This document shows, piece after piece, positions 1 to 13,964 of a stretch of 64,000 nucleotides of DNA (the stretch's first letter is position 1; each line of letters begins with the position of its first letter). Below the pieces are notes generated by a model. The model did not search any database and was not told the DNA's origin. It worked only from the letters and a program-made list of their open reading frames with translations. The position numbers were made by a program, and so were the translations under genes. The DNA is from Hymenolepis diminuta. Taxonomy: Eukaryota > Platyhelminthes > Cestoda > Cyclophyllidea > Hymenolepididae. Where the stretch lies: assembly GCA_900708905.1 (NCBI GenBank), contig CAADRB010000031.1:1007770-1071769 (forward strand), read 5' to 3'.

Positions 1-2147
1 ATTCATGGTAAGTAGGGAAGCCTTCACAAGGTTTCAAAACGCAAAACGGTAAAATAGCCCATTAAGGGATGAAAAGGAGCATATGATATAGTCAAGATGA
101 ATTCTGAAAGTATTGAATTTCCATTCTCACTTTGCGGTCTTCAAACGCTCAAAAGTTCCAACCTAGTGATCACTGGATTTCTAAATGAGTTCATATCTTC
201 GATTTTTTGAGCTTAATGGCCAGATTGGTTAATATAAGTGGAGCTCTCCAGTTTAATATGCAATCCGTTCAGCACATCGGAAATTGAGAAAAATCGACAG
301 ACTTAGTTTTTTCCTTGATTGATGAGCCACTTTGCATGAAAAACGTGGTTGACATATGCTTGTCTTGTTGGAAGGCTCTCGCATAGATTATGGCACATTT
401 CATTGCTAAAGTGCACAAGTAGTGCATAATGAGTTGATGGAAATTAGGAAGGAAAAATTCATTCATGATGATAATAATTTAATTTGTAACTGTTGTAATG
501 TAGCAGCATCTACATTCGACACAGATTCATTTTAATTCTTAGGAGAAATGAATTGAATCACCTTCAAGTCAATTTAGAAATTTGATTCAGACGTATTTGG
601 TGTCTGAAGGTCAAAACACCGCTGGAATAGTGGCAGTTTAATTCAAACGAACTGTCGAGATGCCGAGAGCATTCGTCAGCATTGCATAAGACGAATAGGC
701 GATTTGAGACCACCTATGAGACTTAAATTACACATCCAGCAATAAAGTATGAATCCGGGTTTGAACCATGGTCAATTATTGAGTTATTGTAATGACATGT
801 TTTAACGTTTGGTCACTGAATTAATCAATGAATTATATTCGCAAATGCTTTCACTTATCTCCAAGATGCCTTTAATATCTTGAGTGGCCATAGTAAGTAC
901 ATAAATAGGGAGAGGCAGAGTGATTGCCTAAGCAATTGTACTTATTGTAAACACAAACCGACTGAACGACAATATCGGATAATGCCATCGTTCGTATATT
1001 TTCCGCATTTCACAGCAATAATTTAGTGAAATTCGTTAGAATAATAGGTACTTAAAAGAAGCTGCAACTAAAAGGTGGAAAACGAAAGAATAAATATTAT
1101 GGAAAATATTGCTTTCCTCTATCGGATGGAGGATAATATAATAATCGATGGCAGAATAATTTATTAAGACAAGGCCAAACAAATATTTAGTGGAAACGCT
1201 GGGAGGGAGGACGATGAGGCAGTGGATAAAGTGTGATGATAACTAAATTGCGTTAGGGAAGAGTTAGGGTACTAATTTGGTCTTAGAGTCCGATAAGTGG
1301 GAAAGTCTTACGAACACACGCACATTCACCTGTATGTCAATCAATACACCACAATATCATCAAATAAATTGTTAGAACAAATGTTTTAATAAAGATTATG
1401 ATGAAGTAAATTCTAATTTTTCGTTTATTTTTCAATAGAAAATTTATCTAGAGCTGTTTACCTGTATTGACGATTTGGATTGGAATAAAATTTAAAATGG
1501 TCTTAATGAATAAACTTACAATATTGTAATATAATCTGTATTACAGCAATTTATTTCTTAATTATTTTAGCCCTGCATATTTTTCGTGAGCGAATTTTCA
1601 TTTAATATCGAGTGAAAACATGACGGTATAAATGATAAAGTTCGGATGGTAATTGAAAAACGCTATTTTATGTAATCGTGTAATCACATTATCCCTGGCT
1701 GTAAGGAGACTCTCGGAAATGTTAAGCTTGTTTTGTATAACGAAATCTATTTTATGCATGTATGGATTTATTAAACATTCAAACGGCTAAAACAAAGTAA
1801 ATTAATTCTATAAAATCTGAAAAACCTATTTATAATTTTAATCCGTGCTAATATGCCCTTCTGTATATACTTGATCTAAATAACTGGAATTAATTAAACT
1901 TAGAAGCCGAATTTCATGCTTAATTTTGTAAACTATAAAACAACTGTGAATAATAAGGTCTTGGCTAAAATTAGTTTAAAATTTTTAAGAATGTTCATTA
2001 TTTCCTAAATTTTAAGTTATTTTTATTTTCACTGGTTTTTTTTTAAATATACCAAGTGGAGCTTATCTAGGTCAAGGCTGTTTGTCGTGTCGACGTTTTT
2101 ATTTTGCTGACTTTATCCTCGAGTCGTTAAAAGTTGTCTTAGTCACT
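1..2147. other. Intergenic DNA upstream of the zinc transporter
   Basis: No gene is supported here. The sequence is AT-rich and all frames are broken often. A stretch around 1025-1120 (an AAAAGGTGGAAAA core and flanks) resembles 43780-43870, suggesting a decayed interspersed repeat. No convincing TATA box was seen near the ATG at 2148. Confidence 0.5.
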
Positions 2148-4121
2148 ATGCGTTACGTGGCGGCATTTGCTTTGGCAATTTTTTTGCTCACTTTACTCTG
2201 TAATGCTCACGAGGTTGATCATGGCCATTCTCATGCATCTTCTGAAAGGTAATTTCTATTCACTATTTTTCTGATCATTTTATCGTTTGTGACACTTTAT
2301 TTTTTTCAAACTAGTCACTCACATAGTCACAGTCATTCACACAGCGAGCCTCATCACGAAACACTACACAGCAAACCAGATGCTAACACAGTATGGGTGG
2401 ACACAGTTAGTGCTGTTATCAGTATCAGCGTTGCTCCATTCGTCCTACTTTTCCTCGTTCCCGACCTCAATAAGCACAATCAACTCTTGAAAGTTCTTCT
2501 TGCATTTGCTGCTGGTGGTTTGCTTGGTGACGCATTCCTTCACCTTATTCCACATGCTCTCTCTCACCACAGCGTAAGCCATGACCATCATGATATGCAT
2601 AATTCGCATGGTCATTCACATTCCCTCAGTGATTTAACGACTCGCGTCTTTTTGTGTGTCATTGGTGGTATATTTGGATTCCTTTGTATCGATAAGACTC
2701 TTCGCTTCCTACGTGGTGGACATGGGCATTCACATTCAGCACCACAACAGCTAACCTCTGATAAGAAAATGAAGAATGGGAAATCCGGTGATAAGAATGG
2801 AAATTCCACTAAAAGCAAGCCAAAACGCTCCAAAGGTTTGTTAACCTGACTTATAAGATTTTTTTGTATTTTCCTATCCGTACGAGCTTACAGTATGTTT
2901 TTTCTCAGGTATGGCCATCGCAGGTTACTTGAATCTAGCGGCCGATTTCACTCACAACTTCACCGATGGTATTGCAATCGGTAAGTTTCTCTTGCTTCAT
3001 TTTTACCATTTTTGATTATGCTGCTTTCGAACGGATGATTTTTTGTTGAGTTACTTTTTTGGAATCGAATTTCATCAATAATATTCGCGCTTACATCGAT
3101 TGAATGTGCTAATTTGAGTAGAGAATTGTTCTCTTAAACTTTTTCATATTTTTATTAAATTATCTTCAAATAAATAACATTCTTAACGTTTTGTGCAGTT
3201 AATCATTCTTATTAGAAAATAACTTCGATTTCATCCGACATAGCTTATTAAATATGAATAATATGAAAGCACACTCGTATCATTTTGTATATATTAACTA
3301 ATATTAATAGTCACCTTTTACTTTGCGAATTAGCTTTAAGGGTGAGTTTCTTAAATCGTGATTGAATTTGGTTTATAATAATTAACTCCAATATAGGTTA
3401 AATACCTTATAAGTAACAGTATTATATGTTTTTGAAATAATTCATAATAATGTATTTTTAATTCATATTAGCTGGATCCTTCTTAATCAGCCGCAATGTC
3501 GGGTTCGTTACAACCCTGACTGTTCTCATCCATGAATTGCCCCATGAAATTGGTGACTACGCAATTCTCATCAAGTCTGGATGTGGTGTTTATCGGGTCA
3601 GTTTCATTCTAATTATAATCGTTGATAGGTAGTATTCCCGCGCTCTACTGCTACAAATAGGTCGGATTAGGTATCACCAATTTATAATGAAAATGATGTA
3701 TTTTTATTTGGTGACACTTCGAAGAGCTTTTTTGGTGCTCAGTTACTTATACTAATTTTAAGTAATATATTGGTTATGCTTTTAGGCCATGCTTCTGCAG
3801 TTGGTGACGGCCTTAGGAGCTCTTTTGGGTGCAAGTCTGAGTCTCTTGGCCGCCGGTGTAGGAATGGATGGTCAAATAACTTCTGCAAGTCAAGTCCTCT
3901 TATCTCCCGAACTCATTACCACTCGTCTTTTGCCTTTCACAGCCGGTGGTTTTATCTACATCGCCTTGGTCTCAGTTCTTCCAGATCTATTGGCTGAGCA
4001 GCACCAACCAATCGATCGTACTTCTGGCAAGATCGCCTGTAGAATTGTTCAAGGATTGGCTGAATTAACCGCATTGGTTCTTGGTGTTGGTCTCATGGCT
4101 GCCATTGGTTTATTTGAATAA
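2148..4121 (+). CDS. SLC39A7: Zinc transporter ZIP7 / KE4 / Catsup family (SLC39A7-like)
   Basis: Five exons: 2148-2248, 2315-2835, 2909-2980, 3472-3596, 3786-4121. All have GT-AG borders and phases that join into 384 codons plus TAA. ZIP7 proteins move zinc from the ER/Golgi lumen into the cytosol. Residues 1-20 are a hydrophobic leader, then a histidine-rich segment (HGHSH, and a run of SH dipeptides at the start of exon 2). TM segments follow. A His-rich loop ([15 protein letters not shown]) lies in exon 2. The LIV-1 subfamily signatures are intact: HNFTDG at about 223-228 (TM4) and HELPHEIGD at about 252-260 (TM5), the metal-binding core. The HELPHE form, with P at the second position, is typical of ZIP7/ZIP13. 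The length is near that of other small ZIP7 proteins. The first ATG is chosen because it starts the leader. Confidence 0.93.
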
Positions 4122-5389
4122 GGGAACTTCTTAATTTGCATGCATCTAGCATTCTTATAACTGTGTGTAAGTTTGCCTTCCTTGTCTCTGTCTTGCACCG
4201 GTAATTTTGAATGTAATTTTTCTTGTCTTTGTAATTCAAGCAGTTTCAGTCTGGTGCTTCTGAAATTTTGTTTTTAACTTAGAAATATGATATCGGGTTT
4301 ATAAACTTGAAGGTTTCGGGATTTAATGAAACTTAATGCTGAAGATAATTGAATATTGGAGTTCATATATCAAATAATGCCCCCATTTTAATGAAGAAAG
4401 TGCTTTATGGCTTTGGTGTATTACAAGCAACAGTTAAGAAGGGATGTATGAATGAATATCTGATATTGTTGAAATGATTGAATTTTGAATGAGTTAATTA
4501 TTGTAATAGAATGAACTAAGATTGACGCTTTTACCCTTGTAAAAGACCCAAGTAAAGGGATTTTTTAAGCGCTTATTGGTGCGTGATACAAGGACGCAAA
4601 AAAATATCCCTCTGGTTTAGGATATCAATGTAGGTTCAAAGATTTTGATGTCTAGGATTGTGAGTTCAAAGTGAAAAGTGATCTCGAATAAGAATTTTAA
4701 CACAAGGTGGAATGGTGCGAAATGGGTTATATCGTGGACTTTCAGTAAAGGAAACTGGTTTAGTATTCCATTATATCGGAATAAATGAAGAAATATTCAG
4801 AACGAAATTACATAAGTGCAACTTGCTTCTTTTAAGTATAGGATTTTTTTGTATTTCACGTCTAAAAACTCGTCAATATGATCCTTGTTTCCTTTCTTAT
4901 GCCCAGCATTATAGGCTCACGTGATTTCAATGTCGATGAAATACCACCTAAAACAATTTTATCTAGTGGACGCTACCCCTTATTGACTATTTCCGCCAAC
5001 TGTAGCGACCATCTTGGTTCTATCGGTCTGTCCGGATCCGAGGTCATAAAACATTGGACTTAATACTCTTTCTTTCGGTTCGAGGTTTACGCTTCGGACG
5101 TCTCGAAGAGCATATCGTGTCTAACGTAGGAAGTAGTTCAGGATGCTGCTTCCATCTCTTCGCATTCTGTTGGTTAGTTGTATAAAATGTCTTTGAGCAG
5201 TCTGGGTAACCTTGTTTATTCACCTTAGTAATTTCAATTCGTTCAGATGGTTAAGATCAGTTAGGCCTAATTCTGTTTGGTTAGTCACAGAACATTTGAG
5301 TCCAATTTTGTAGTGATTTAAAGTTTGTAATTTATTACGGACCTAATCGATTTTTCCCAAGCTTATACATATTGATTTCATACTGTGTG

Positions 5390-5600
5390 ATGCATTCCCA
5401 TACCGGAAAGTCTACAATATCTTAACCATATCAGTGCATGATTTGCGTGGTTCTCCTATATCGGAAAGTCGTGTGTCCTTTTCAATTTCCTTTTGGCTTA
5501 CAGTCTGGTCGTCTAATCATATGTAATTTCCCCTTAATTCCCTATTGGCTTATATTCCATTCGTCCACTCATATGTGTGGTTTTTATTTCTAATCACCGT
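5390..5600. repeat. Decayed short tandem repeats
   Basis: Two kinds of unit are each present about twice. CCCATACCGGAAAGTC at about 5397 recurs as CCTATATCGGAAAGTC at about 5455. A unit ending in CTAATCATATGT (5513-5524) recurs as CCACTCATATGT (5564-5575), with TTGGCTTA in both. The copies are diverged, so this is an old local duplication. Confidence 0.4.
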
Positions 5601-8600
5601 TGCTTAGATTATATAATCTGAGTTTGTGTGCCCCCGTATGATACACACCTTCTGTCAGTTGCGTTATTGCATTTCTGCTGGTTATCATATTCCATGCATT
5701 CATCTGCCATACGATTATCTGAACTTATGCTCCATTGGCTTGATATTGTGTTAATTTCAGAAATACTCTGGTTGGCATCAGCATCAGTTCAATATCTGTT
5801 AAACTTCAAATTCGGAGATCACTGGGAATTCAAATGATTTCAAGATTCAACTTGAACTATTTGTGCAATAATTTTTGAAGGAACTGGTTGCAATCTGCCA
5901 AATGTTTCTATGTTTTTGATGAAATCAGAGGCTGTGTCCAGGTGCAGTTTGACCTTTTGGCGTTTCATAGTATAGTCAAATATTTTCGCTTATTCACACC
6001 ACTGACCTCACTCGTAGATCAAATAATTTTGGAGAGCTTACTAATTTAACTTTCTTGGCCATATTTTTCTCTCTGAATTTCGCTTACCTTTGGCATCTCG
6101 ATCCCGTATTTTTTTCCTGTTCCAACACAGGCTACATATGTGAGAAATAAAGGTGCAAAATCAAGAAAGGAGGGATCCGTTAGGGAATCAGAATTCAGCT
6201 CGAGGTTTGAGCGGGGATAAAATATAGTGGGATACATTTCCATAGAAATTTCTTCAATTTGTGTCGAATAGATTAGGTTTTTGATGAATAAGGTGATCAG
6301 GAATGAGTCCGGTCACCTTGCTTTTTAAAAACATTGAAGTTTTATAGAATTTCGAAATAGGGCTCGATATCAATAACTGGAGACATACGGACCCATCACA
6401 AAGTAACTCCCATCGGTAATAAGCACAACCTGTGCCTGTCATAGCCTCGTTAACTTTAACGTGACATATGCAGATTGGTTGAACAGTAAGCTCGTAGAAT
6501 AGGTAGGCTACGCCAACCCTTAAGCGCAATTAAATTACGGTCCAAATGGTACGTTTTTATGCAATTTTAAACTCTCGTGACCGTCCCTGTCCTTTTTCAT
6601 TTAGTTTCCATTTGGAAATACGGCTTTAACAGAAACCTCATTCTATCTGCGTTGATGAGATTCTCTTCCAGGGTTATGTTGATATATCGATAGTTTTAGT
6701 TATGTGCCATTTAAATTAAAATATGCCTGTGGTACTTTATTTTACGGAAGTAGAATCTGAGAACACACATTTTACGTTAGTTTACTTTTAAATTTAAATT
6801 TCTAGATTCCTCAGAACTTCTTATGCGAATCTGTGGCGGTCCGTTTATTAATCTGAGAATGTATCTCGATAATGATCCGTTGCCGTCTTTAACACTCGAA
6901 TAGCTGGATTCTGAATTTAATTTTGGGCTAAAAACTGGGTGAGTTTTTAGCATTTATATATCTTTCGATGTTACAGTGGATAGCATTTCGATCAAATACA
7001 AGGATTTTAAATATTCCTACGCAAATATTTGCACACAAGTCGAAATTAACGTAAATATTATGAAGATGCAAAACGTTACGAATGACATTTTGTTGAAAAA
7101 ATCGCTATCTGATTACTGTTGTTCCCAAAAACAGTAGCCGAAAAAAGGAAAGTTTCATCGATACTTAAATTTTCACAGAGGAGAATAAAACAGGAAACCT
7201 CACTATGATCTCAAAAACTTTCTGAAACATGTGAAGAATACAAACTGCAACACAAAACACTCAGTTTTCAATCGCGTCTTATTCTGATTTTTGGATAGTA
7301 TTTTTCGTGGATGTAGTGAAATGCTATTTTAATTTTAATGATGACCTTATAAGGCATTTTTTTATTATTTTAGCTTCATTCTACCTGTGTATTAGGAAGG
7401 CGGAGGCAAGAGATTTTGAGAAACATCTTTGTATCCAGGTCGGCTAATCTGGAATTTCATTCAAACGCCTAAAAGTCATTAATTACATAACCTCCATGAT
7501 GTTGATCGAATTATACTACAACTTATCCACTAATCCCCATGTGGTGCTGTGTTTAATGCGAATTAATTGTGCGAAAACAACTTTAACTAATATTCGAAGA
7601 AAGTTGAAATTAATCATGAATTCAATTTCATTTCACCATATTTATTCCTTACAATCAAACTGGGTTTTGTAGTTTCGCATATTTTTGGTTAACAGAAATT
7701 TTGAAATTTACTTTATAATATAAAATACATAGAATAACTATTAAAAGGCTTTGTTAGTATCGTCCATGACAGTATGAAGATACAAATGAATCAATGTGTT
7801 ATTCAATTAAATATAAGGGTCAAGAAGTTCTGAATATCTTAGACATGAACTCATTTAGATTCCTAGAATCCTAAGGTTAAAAGTCTGAACTGTATATTTT
7901 ATGAGGAAGTGCAAAACTTAATGGTTCCAGATTTCAGATAGAGTGAAACGATTGGCACCATTGTGGTTCTCGAGTTAATCTGTTCTAAGCTGAATCGACC
8001 CGCTGTTTAACCCCATACCACGACTACTATTTTTCTTCTGATTCCCTCCTATCTGTCGTTTACGTTGATTGACTACTGACGGCGTTGATGTTTGTCCACC
8101 TCTTGCATTCCTCTCCAGTTAATATACTGTTGTCATGTTTATGTCTTTTTATTTAACTTTCCTCTTATTTTAAATATTATTAGATAATGCATTTTTTCCT
8201 AGAATAAGTAGAAATAGGTTCATTTTCAAAGGTTTAATAATGTTTCACGTAAGCACCATTGATGATCAAATTCAATAATGAAATTGCTTGTTTATACTGA
8301 CATTTGATATGTTTGAGGGTAGAAATATGGACAGTCGTAGAATAGGCAAACCAGTTTATCAGGAGCTCTAGATAAATGATTGCAATAACTGATTGATGAG
8401 GTTTATAAGGAGATAACTCAGAAGACTGTTGATTCCCCTAACATTTTCTTCTCCCATTCACGATTGTATGGAATGCTCTTCATTTAATAATGTATTTTTG
8501 TTATAAATCCCTACGCAAAGTATTTTTATTCTAAAGTAAATTGATGTGTTGATTAGCTGTATTCGTCACATCAGCAAGTGTATAATACTACTATCATAAT

Positions 8601-9599
8601 ATTTTAATATTATTAAGAAGCAGACGACCAGATGAGTTTAATATTCATAAATAAGTCTTTTGTTTCCTGCTCAACGTTATATACTTTGCCCGTTTAAAAC
8701 TCCATTTAGAGGAGATCTTTAACTTTTCCAATTAAAACAACCCCCATTACTTTCGAAACGCCAACGGTCTGGACGTTGTTCACTTAGATTTCCAAAAGGT
8801 AACCGTTATGAAATAGATTAATGAGAAGTTAAAGCCTATCATAAGAATAGCGTTAGTATGTCAGATAGTATTAGTTAAAAGAACGGCAAAGTTTCAAAAA
8901 TGACAAAAGCAGTGGAAGTACATTTAAACGTAAGAGGTCTCTTCACGCACATTATTTGCACTAGTTTACCGTTCGTCAAACCAGAATGATTCCCTTGATA
9001 AACAAAAGAAAAGGGTTACTCTACCATGGTTATACTCGTTGCACTACAATTAAATTCTGTGTTAAAAAATAATGACATTTTTTGTCAATGCCCTTGTTGT
9101 CTAGCAAAGTTGTGAGCAAATATCAAGGAACATTCTTCGTTCAAGAAATCAATTAGGGGCAGGTTTAATGTTTGGAGAAAGTAAGAGTTTTTAACTTATT
9201 GCAGTGGTCAAAATATTTTACAATTTTTAATTGTAAGAGAGCATAAAAAAACCCGAATTGGCAAAATAGTAACGTAGTTGATTAAACGGGAGGAGGAATA
9301 AGAGCATACGATAAAGACAGAATGTCCGAAGTCTGGAAGTACGGGGCCGTACACATTCTCACTGAATTTTAATTCGTTTTGCAATATCAGAGTGTTTCAA
9401 AGGCCTATTGAGATCAAATTAATCCATTCTCCCTGAAATACAACTGCCTGTCAGTAAATATTTAAGAGCATCGATTGCGAACTTAAAAAACTTTAACCAT
9501 CCATGAGAATTTTACTGAAAACGTAGTTAACTGTAAACAGCCATGGGGACCCGAATGGACCCCATTTTTTTAATTACTACCTATCCCTTTTCTTAATTT

Positions 9600-9790
9600 A
9601 CACATAATCCGTTGCCTGTAACCCATATATCCACAGACGCACATCACTCTCTCCCCTTCTCGTGGTTCTTGCTCCTCCTTCGATAAACTCTGCACATCAC
9701 TGACTTATCTTTCCTTTCTCCGTCTTGTTGCCATAGTTAAAATTGACCGAAAAAAGGTTTAATCTGTAGAATAGCTAGGAGAAACCAAAG
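9600..9790 (+). repeat. Interspersed repeat, family III copy
   Basis: A pyrimidine-rich stretch (cacatcactctctcccc, then ctctgcacatcactg, then a TTTAATCTGTAGAATAG-like tail) aligns by eye with 43290-43450, and its first part with 16834-16896. No termini or target duplication could be set, so the class is unknown. Confidence 0.4.
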
Positions 9791-11803
9791 AAATTAGCTA
9801 CTAGTCAACTTTCTAAAGATCCATGTGTTTGTCTTCATGCCTGTGATATTCCAGATTTGCTAACCAGTTGCTTAATTAAATGGTTAGTCATGCCAATAGA
9901 ATTCATTTGTATCTTCTTACAGTTATTGGGAAATTAATAAAATAATAAAGAAATATTTAACGTTATTGAATTTCACTCAAGATGAACTCTAATACGTGCT
10001 GGTGATATAGTAATGATACAATATAAATGGCGAAAGGATATCCTAAAATATTTATTTCGGGAGTTTGTTTAGTTGTTTATCTGATTGTAACTGCGCATTT
10101 TGATACGCAATTGAGCTACGTGTTCCTGTGGCAATTTTTAAAAGGGCCCCCTCTCTTTTCGAGAAATATAAACTATAATGGTTTTCCTGTAGATTTTCCT
10201 AATTTTCAACCTTTTCACAATTTATAGATATGATAGAGCATTAACAGATGATATTAGCGTAAACTGATTTTCATATATGCAACACTTTAAAGTTGTTCAT
10301 AATTTTGTAGGCATATATTGCGTCAATACGTGTACAAAACTGTTGCAAGAATAATGGCATTTACAGACTATAGTAGTTTTTAGAAGCAATGGTGATGTAG
10401 TTGTAGTCAAGGCTTTATTGATATACGACAGTGACCATTGTAATACCAACAGGCAGTGAGGTAGCCAGGAATGTGAGCCAGTAAGTATCTGAAGTTGTAG
10501 TGTTGCAATCAAAGAAACTGTTTACTTAGCTGCGCTGCAACCAGAGCACATCGGCTTACGTCCTTTTGAGATATCATTCAAATCGCTTATAATCAGCACA
10601 TGAGGTCATTGTGTTGACTGACGAGTCAGAGACTAGTGACAAATCAGCATGAGGCAAAAAGGAGGAAAAAACGATTTAAAGAAGGATAAGCATAAGTAGG
10701 AGAAATAAATCAACCGAAAGTTAAGCTCAAGGGACTCAGTCCTTGGCTTCTCAGTTCCAGCATCTTATTATATCATGGGGAGTTTGATGTTGGAGTAGGA
10801 AATTTAGGTCAGACTGAATCACGGTGGAAAATAGCACAGAACATATTCGTGAGGAACTATTAAAATTGAACTAAATAATAAAATGAAGGAAATTTGATGG
10901 AGAAATATATTAAAACTTAAAATTGAAAAGGCGCGCTGAAATAGATACAGCAAAAAAGCCAAAAAAGGATAAATAAAAATACTTGTAATGATATCACATT
11001 TAGGGTTACTGTCGAAACAAAAAATAATGGAATATCCATGGGTCAGGCACAAAAAATAGAGAACTCTAAGTGTTTAAACAAATAGCAAATTTACTGACAA
11101 AAATTCGAGATATTTGGCTTACGCATATTTAGCACGTTAAAATCCAACTTAACAACCGAAAAGACTTGTAACAGTCAGAGAGTCCTGTTTATCGCCTTGG
11201 CGACTTAATTACGTTTAATTCAGCTAATTAAAACTATTTTATTCCAATTCAAGCTCTATAGAACCTGCTTACACAGTCCTTTACCCTTCAAAGTCAAATA
11301 TAAATCCGTATTGTTGATTAGCGTATTTCACTATTTGTTAAACCCAAACTTCATACTAAAAGGGGTTGGTAGAATTCAAGTGTCTCACCACGCCACCCCT
11401 AAATAGGCTTGGGAATCACTATCATTAAAAGTGGGAGTGTCCTTGTTAAATTTTAAGAATACTTGCAGTATACTGCGCTAAGGATACGAATATGTAAGAC
11501 ATTAATACTAATTTTATTGAATGAAGTAAATATGTAACGTGGCTAAATAGAAAACCTTCTTAACGTGTGTAAATCCTCATAATTTCCTTTCAATATCATC
11601 GCGCACGGGTGAATGGAATGGAAATTTGGGATGTGCCTCACACACATCAGTCCAACCGAGGCCATCTAGGAAATCCAAACATGTAACAAACATGTTAAGA
11701 TCAATAGTTGTCAAAAATGTTATAATACGCATCTGATTAAATAACATAAATGCCACAAAATTTTTTAAATATTTCTATGGTTGTGAGGTTAATTTGGGCG
11801 CAT

Positions 11804-13964
11804 CTACATTTTCTCTAAATCCTCTTCATGGACTGAGATGTCCTCTGCCATGCCAACATTTGATTCCACCAAATTCACGTTAAACCCTGGAACATCTCTT
11901 TCTGCTGAAGGCGGATGCAAATAGGCGAGAATGCCTGTTCCCATAAATGCCACCAAATTTATAATTACCACAACAGAGAAGATGAAAAGGATAAGTCGGT
12001 AGATTTCCCATCGTGTTTCACATGTGGAGTATTGCCAGCAGGCATCGTTGATATTTTTCTAAAAGTAAATATTGCAAAAATTTGTTTTCAACTTATTTTA
12101 AAAATAATTTAAATATTACGCTTGAGAATAAGATAGTCAGCATTGCAGATTAGTTAAAAAAATACAACTGACCAGATCGTTAGTTAGTAATGCCTAATAA
12201 CTGGTCATGAAAGCACTTTGTGTTTAGTGCGACATGTCCTAATATAACGTATTGCAAGATCCGCGTTATAGGGCGCCGCAATTAACGGCTGCGAAATCTA
12301 AACCAGATATTAACTTATCAATCACCTTTATCTTTCTTTTTTATGTGCCAATCACAGGCCACGACACAGATGGACCAATGGTCGCGATCTGGGAATAGCC
12401 AACTAGAGGAACGCCAACATACGAGCAAAAGGAAAAGACCTGAAAGACCAGGATAGAGGCCAGAATTCGGTGTGCGATCTCAGCATCACGTGCTCTCTGC
12501 CTCCTCGGTCTTCATCGCCGCTATCCGTCTACGTGTGCAAGCCTCACGCCAGCTCTAACCCAAACTAACTCTAGAACGACCCATCTCTGTCGTTTACACA
12601 CCTTGTTACATTACTAATTGTAAATAAACGTACTCCACCACAAGGAGATCTCCCTTTAATGTTCGGTTGGTTTTATAGTGTTATATGTTCTAATCTGATC
12701 CAATTCCTCTATCTGCAGTTGTTGATTAATGCACCAGTGATCCCAAATAGAAGTTATGGTATTTCCCATGCTTTGATTTCACTAAACGGTTAAACATTTC
12801 ATCCTATTTCACATTCCATAAATAATATTGGTTCTATAATATAAAGACACCTTCCTCTTGGCTTCATGCATTTTGACAGATTTAGACCTATGAACAAACA
12901 CTGCATCCAGGCTACAAAATATAATCGAGCAGAGAACTTCCTTAACTTATATTTGATATTCTGGAACACAACGAAGTTAATATAAATAAGGATACAACAT
13001 ACGAACACATATTTGAAATCTGAAGAAAATTTATCATAAATAAATCTGCGTTGGCTGTTTATGACAGCAACGTTTATGATGGAGCAATATCAACCTTCGT
13101 GAAAGTTTGCCCATAAAGTTCAACTGTATTCAATACTTATAAAAAATTCCTGAGAGCAAACATTTCTGCTAATACATAATCTTTTATTCCTATTTTAAAA
13201 TCTGTTGTGGTCCGTCTAGGAATATTTTTTAGAGATTTTAGTTATAAAATAAACAATTCAAGGTCACCGGTCCGATAATATTTTCAACCTGCTAAGTCCT
13301 ACTCTGTTAATTAATATTGGATGAACTTCAGTCACATCAGCTTTCTAGTCATGATTGCTATTTTGTATAATTGCTTCATCAGAGCACCCCATACTAATTA
13401 ACTGGAAACCCATGAATAGTGTACTCAAAATTTTCAAATTAGAGAAACAATTTGAAGTTTGGAATATTAGGACGTTATACAATGTTCTATACGCCCCTCA
13501 CAAAAGAGAACATTTAAATATCTCCGCAGTTCAATTAAAGTAAGGATCTTGATGTTCTCAGTCCGTCGTCAATTTCGTCTCGACTCCACCTCCTATTTCA
13601 TCCGTTATGGGGCTCTATTACCGCTCTCAGTGTTCAGATATTTCCTCAATATCATATTTAAAAATATTTTTATTTTAACATGGATAATGAAAGTACCTGT
13701 AGATATGTTGCATCGCTAGTGTCACATAGACATATTCTCGATCTATTTCGACGAATAGTACCTCCAGTGAAGACGAAGCCACAAGTATCACTCCAGTGGG
13801 ACCATGGTTGGCAGCTTTCAAAACATTCCTCAAGAGCACAAGCAGTGAGACAGTTGCCAAGTTTTATGCAAGTACAAGTAAAATCGTTCAGACAAGTATC
13901 CGAGGGATATTGGAATTTATTTTCACATCCAGGTGTATATCTCCATCGGCATATTCGTGCCATT
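11804..13964 (-). CDS. Membrane protein with a thrombospondin type-1 domain (3' end; last two exons)
   Basis: On the minus strand, exon 13964-13697 and terminal exon 12058-11804 join in phase 0 across a GT-AG intron. The first gives 89 residues rich in cysteine, with a TSP1 core (CQPWSHWSDTC, then GGTIRRNRSRICLC). The last gives 84 residues: Cys-containing ectodomain end (DACWQYSTCE), one strongly hydrophobic segment of about 25 residues (LILFIFSVVVIINLVAF and following), then a short acidic cytoplasmic tail ending in EEDLEKM and TAG. This predicts a type I surface protein with a TSP1 module close to the membrane. The 13964 acceptor needs an upstream exon ending in phase 2, which I could not place, so the 5' part is missing. 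The family (adhesion or guidance receptor) is not identified. Open frames on the plus strand at 13680-14129 are shadows of this exon. Confidence 0.62.
12340..12680. other. GC-richer patch inside the TSP1 gene intron, possible old retroelement
   Basis: This stretch is clearly less AT-rich than its surroundings, begins near TGTGCCAATCACAGG and contains an AATAAA at about 12623. It lacks an open frame. Composition suggests a mobile-element remnant, but I found no matching copy or target duplication. Confidence 0.25.

Larger units (their letters stand above)
4122..11803. other. 7.7-kb stretch without a supported gene
   Basis: Only short open frames occur and I recognise none of them. It holds a decayed tandem repeat (5390-5600), part of an interspersed repeat shared with 43.3 kb (9600-9790), and a tRNA-like fragment near 10600-10650. 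Frames at 4919-5041 (+) and 6085-6243 (-) have exon-like composition and plausible splice sites, but no partner exons were found. Confidence 0.45.

Noticed and set aside
4878..5063. Plus-strand frame with exon-like ends after the ZIP7 gene
   Set aside because: No partner exons. The ZIP7 gene already ends properly at 4121.
6046..6529. Minus-strand frames (65 and 91 codons), the first with a good GT donor at 6084
   Set aside because: No acceptor or following exon in phase was found and no homology is apparent.
10616..10655. Hammerhead-ribozyme-like CTGACGA with a GTCA/TGAC stem; a similar CTGACGA near 58593
   Set aside because: The base expected as G after the stem is missing or changed, and stems I and III are not found. 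A decayed tRNA-like repeat explains both sites more simply.
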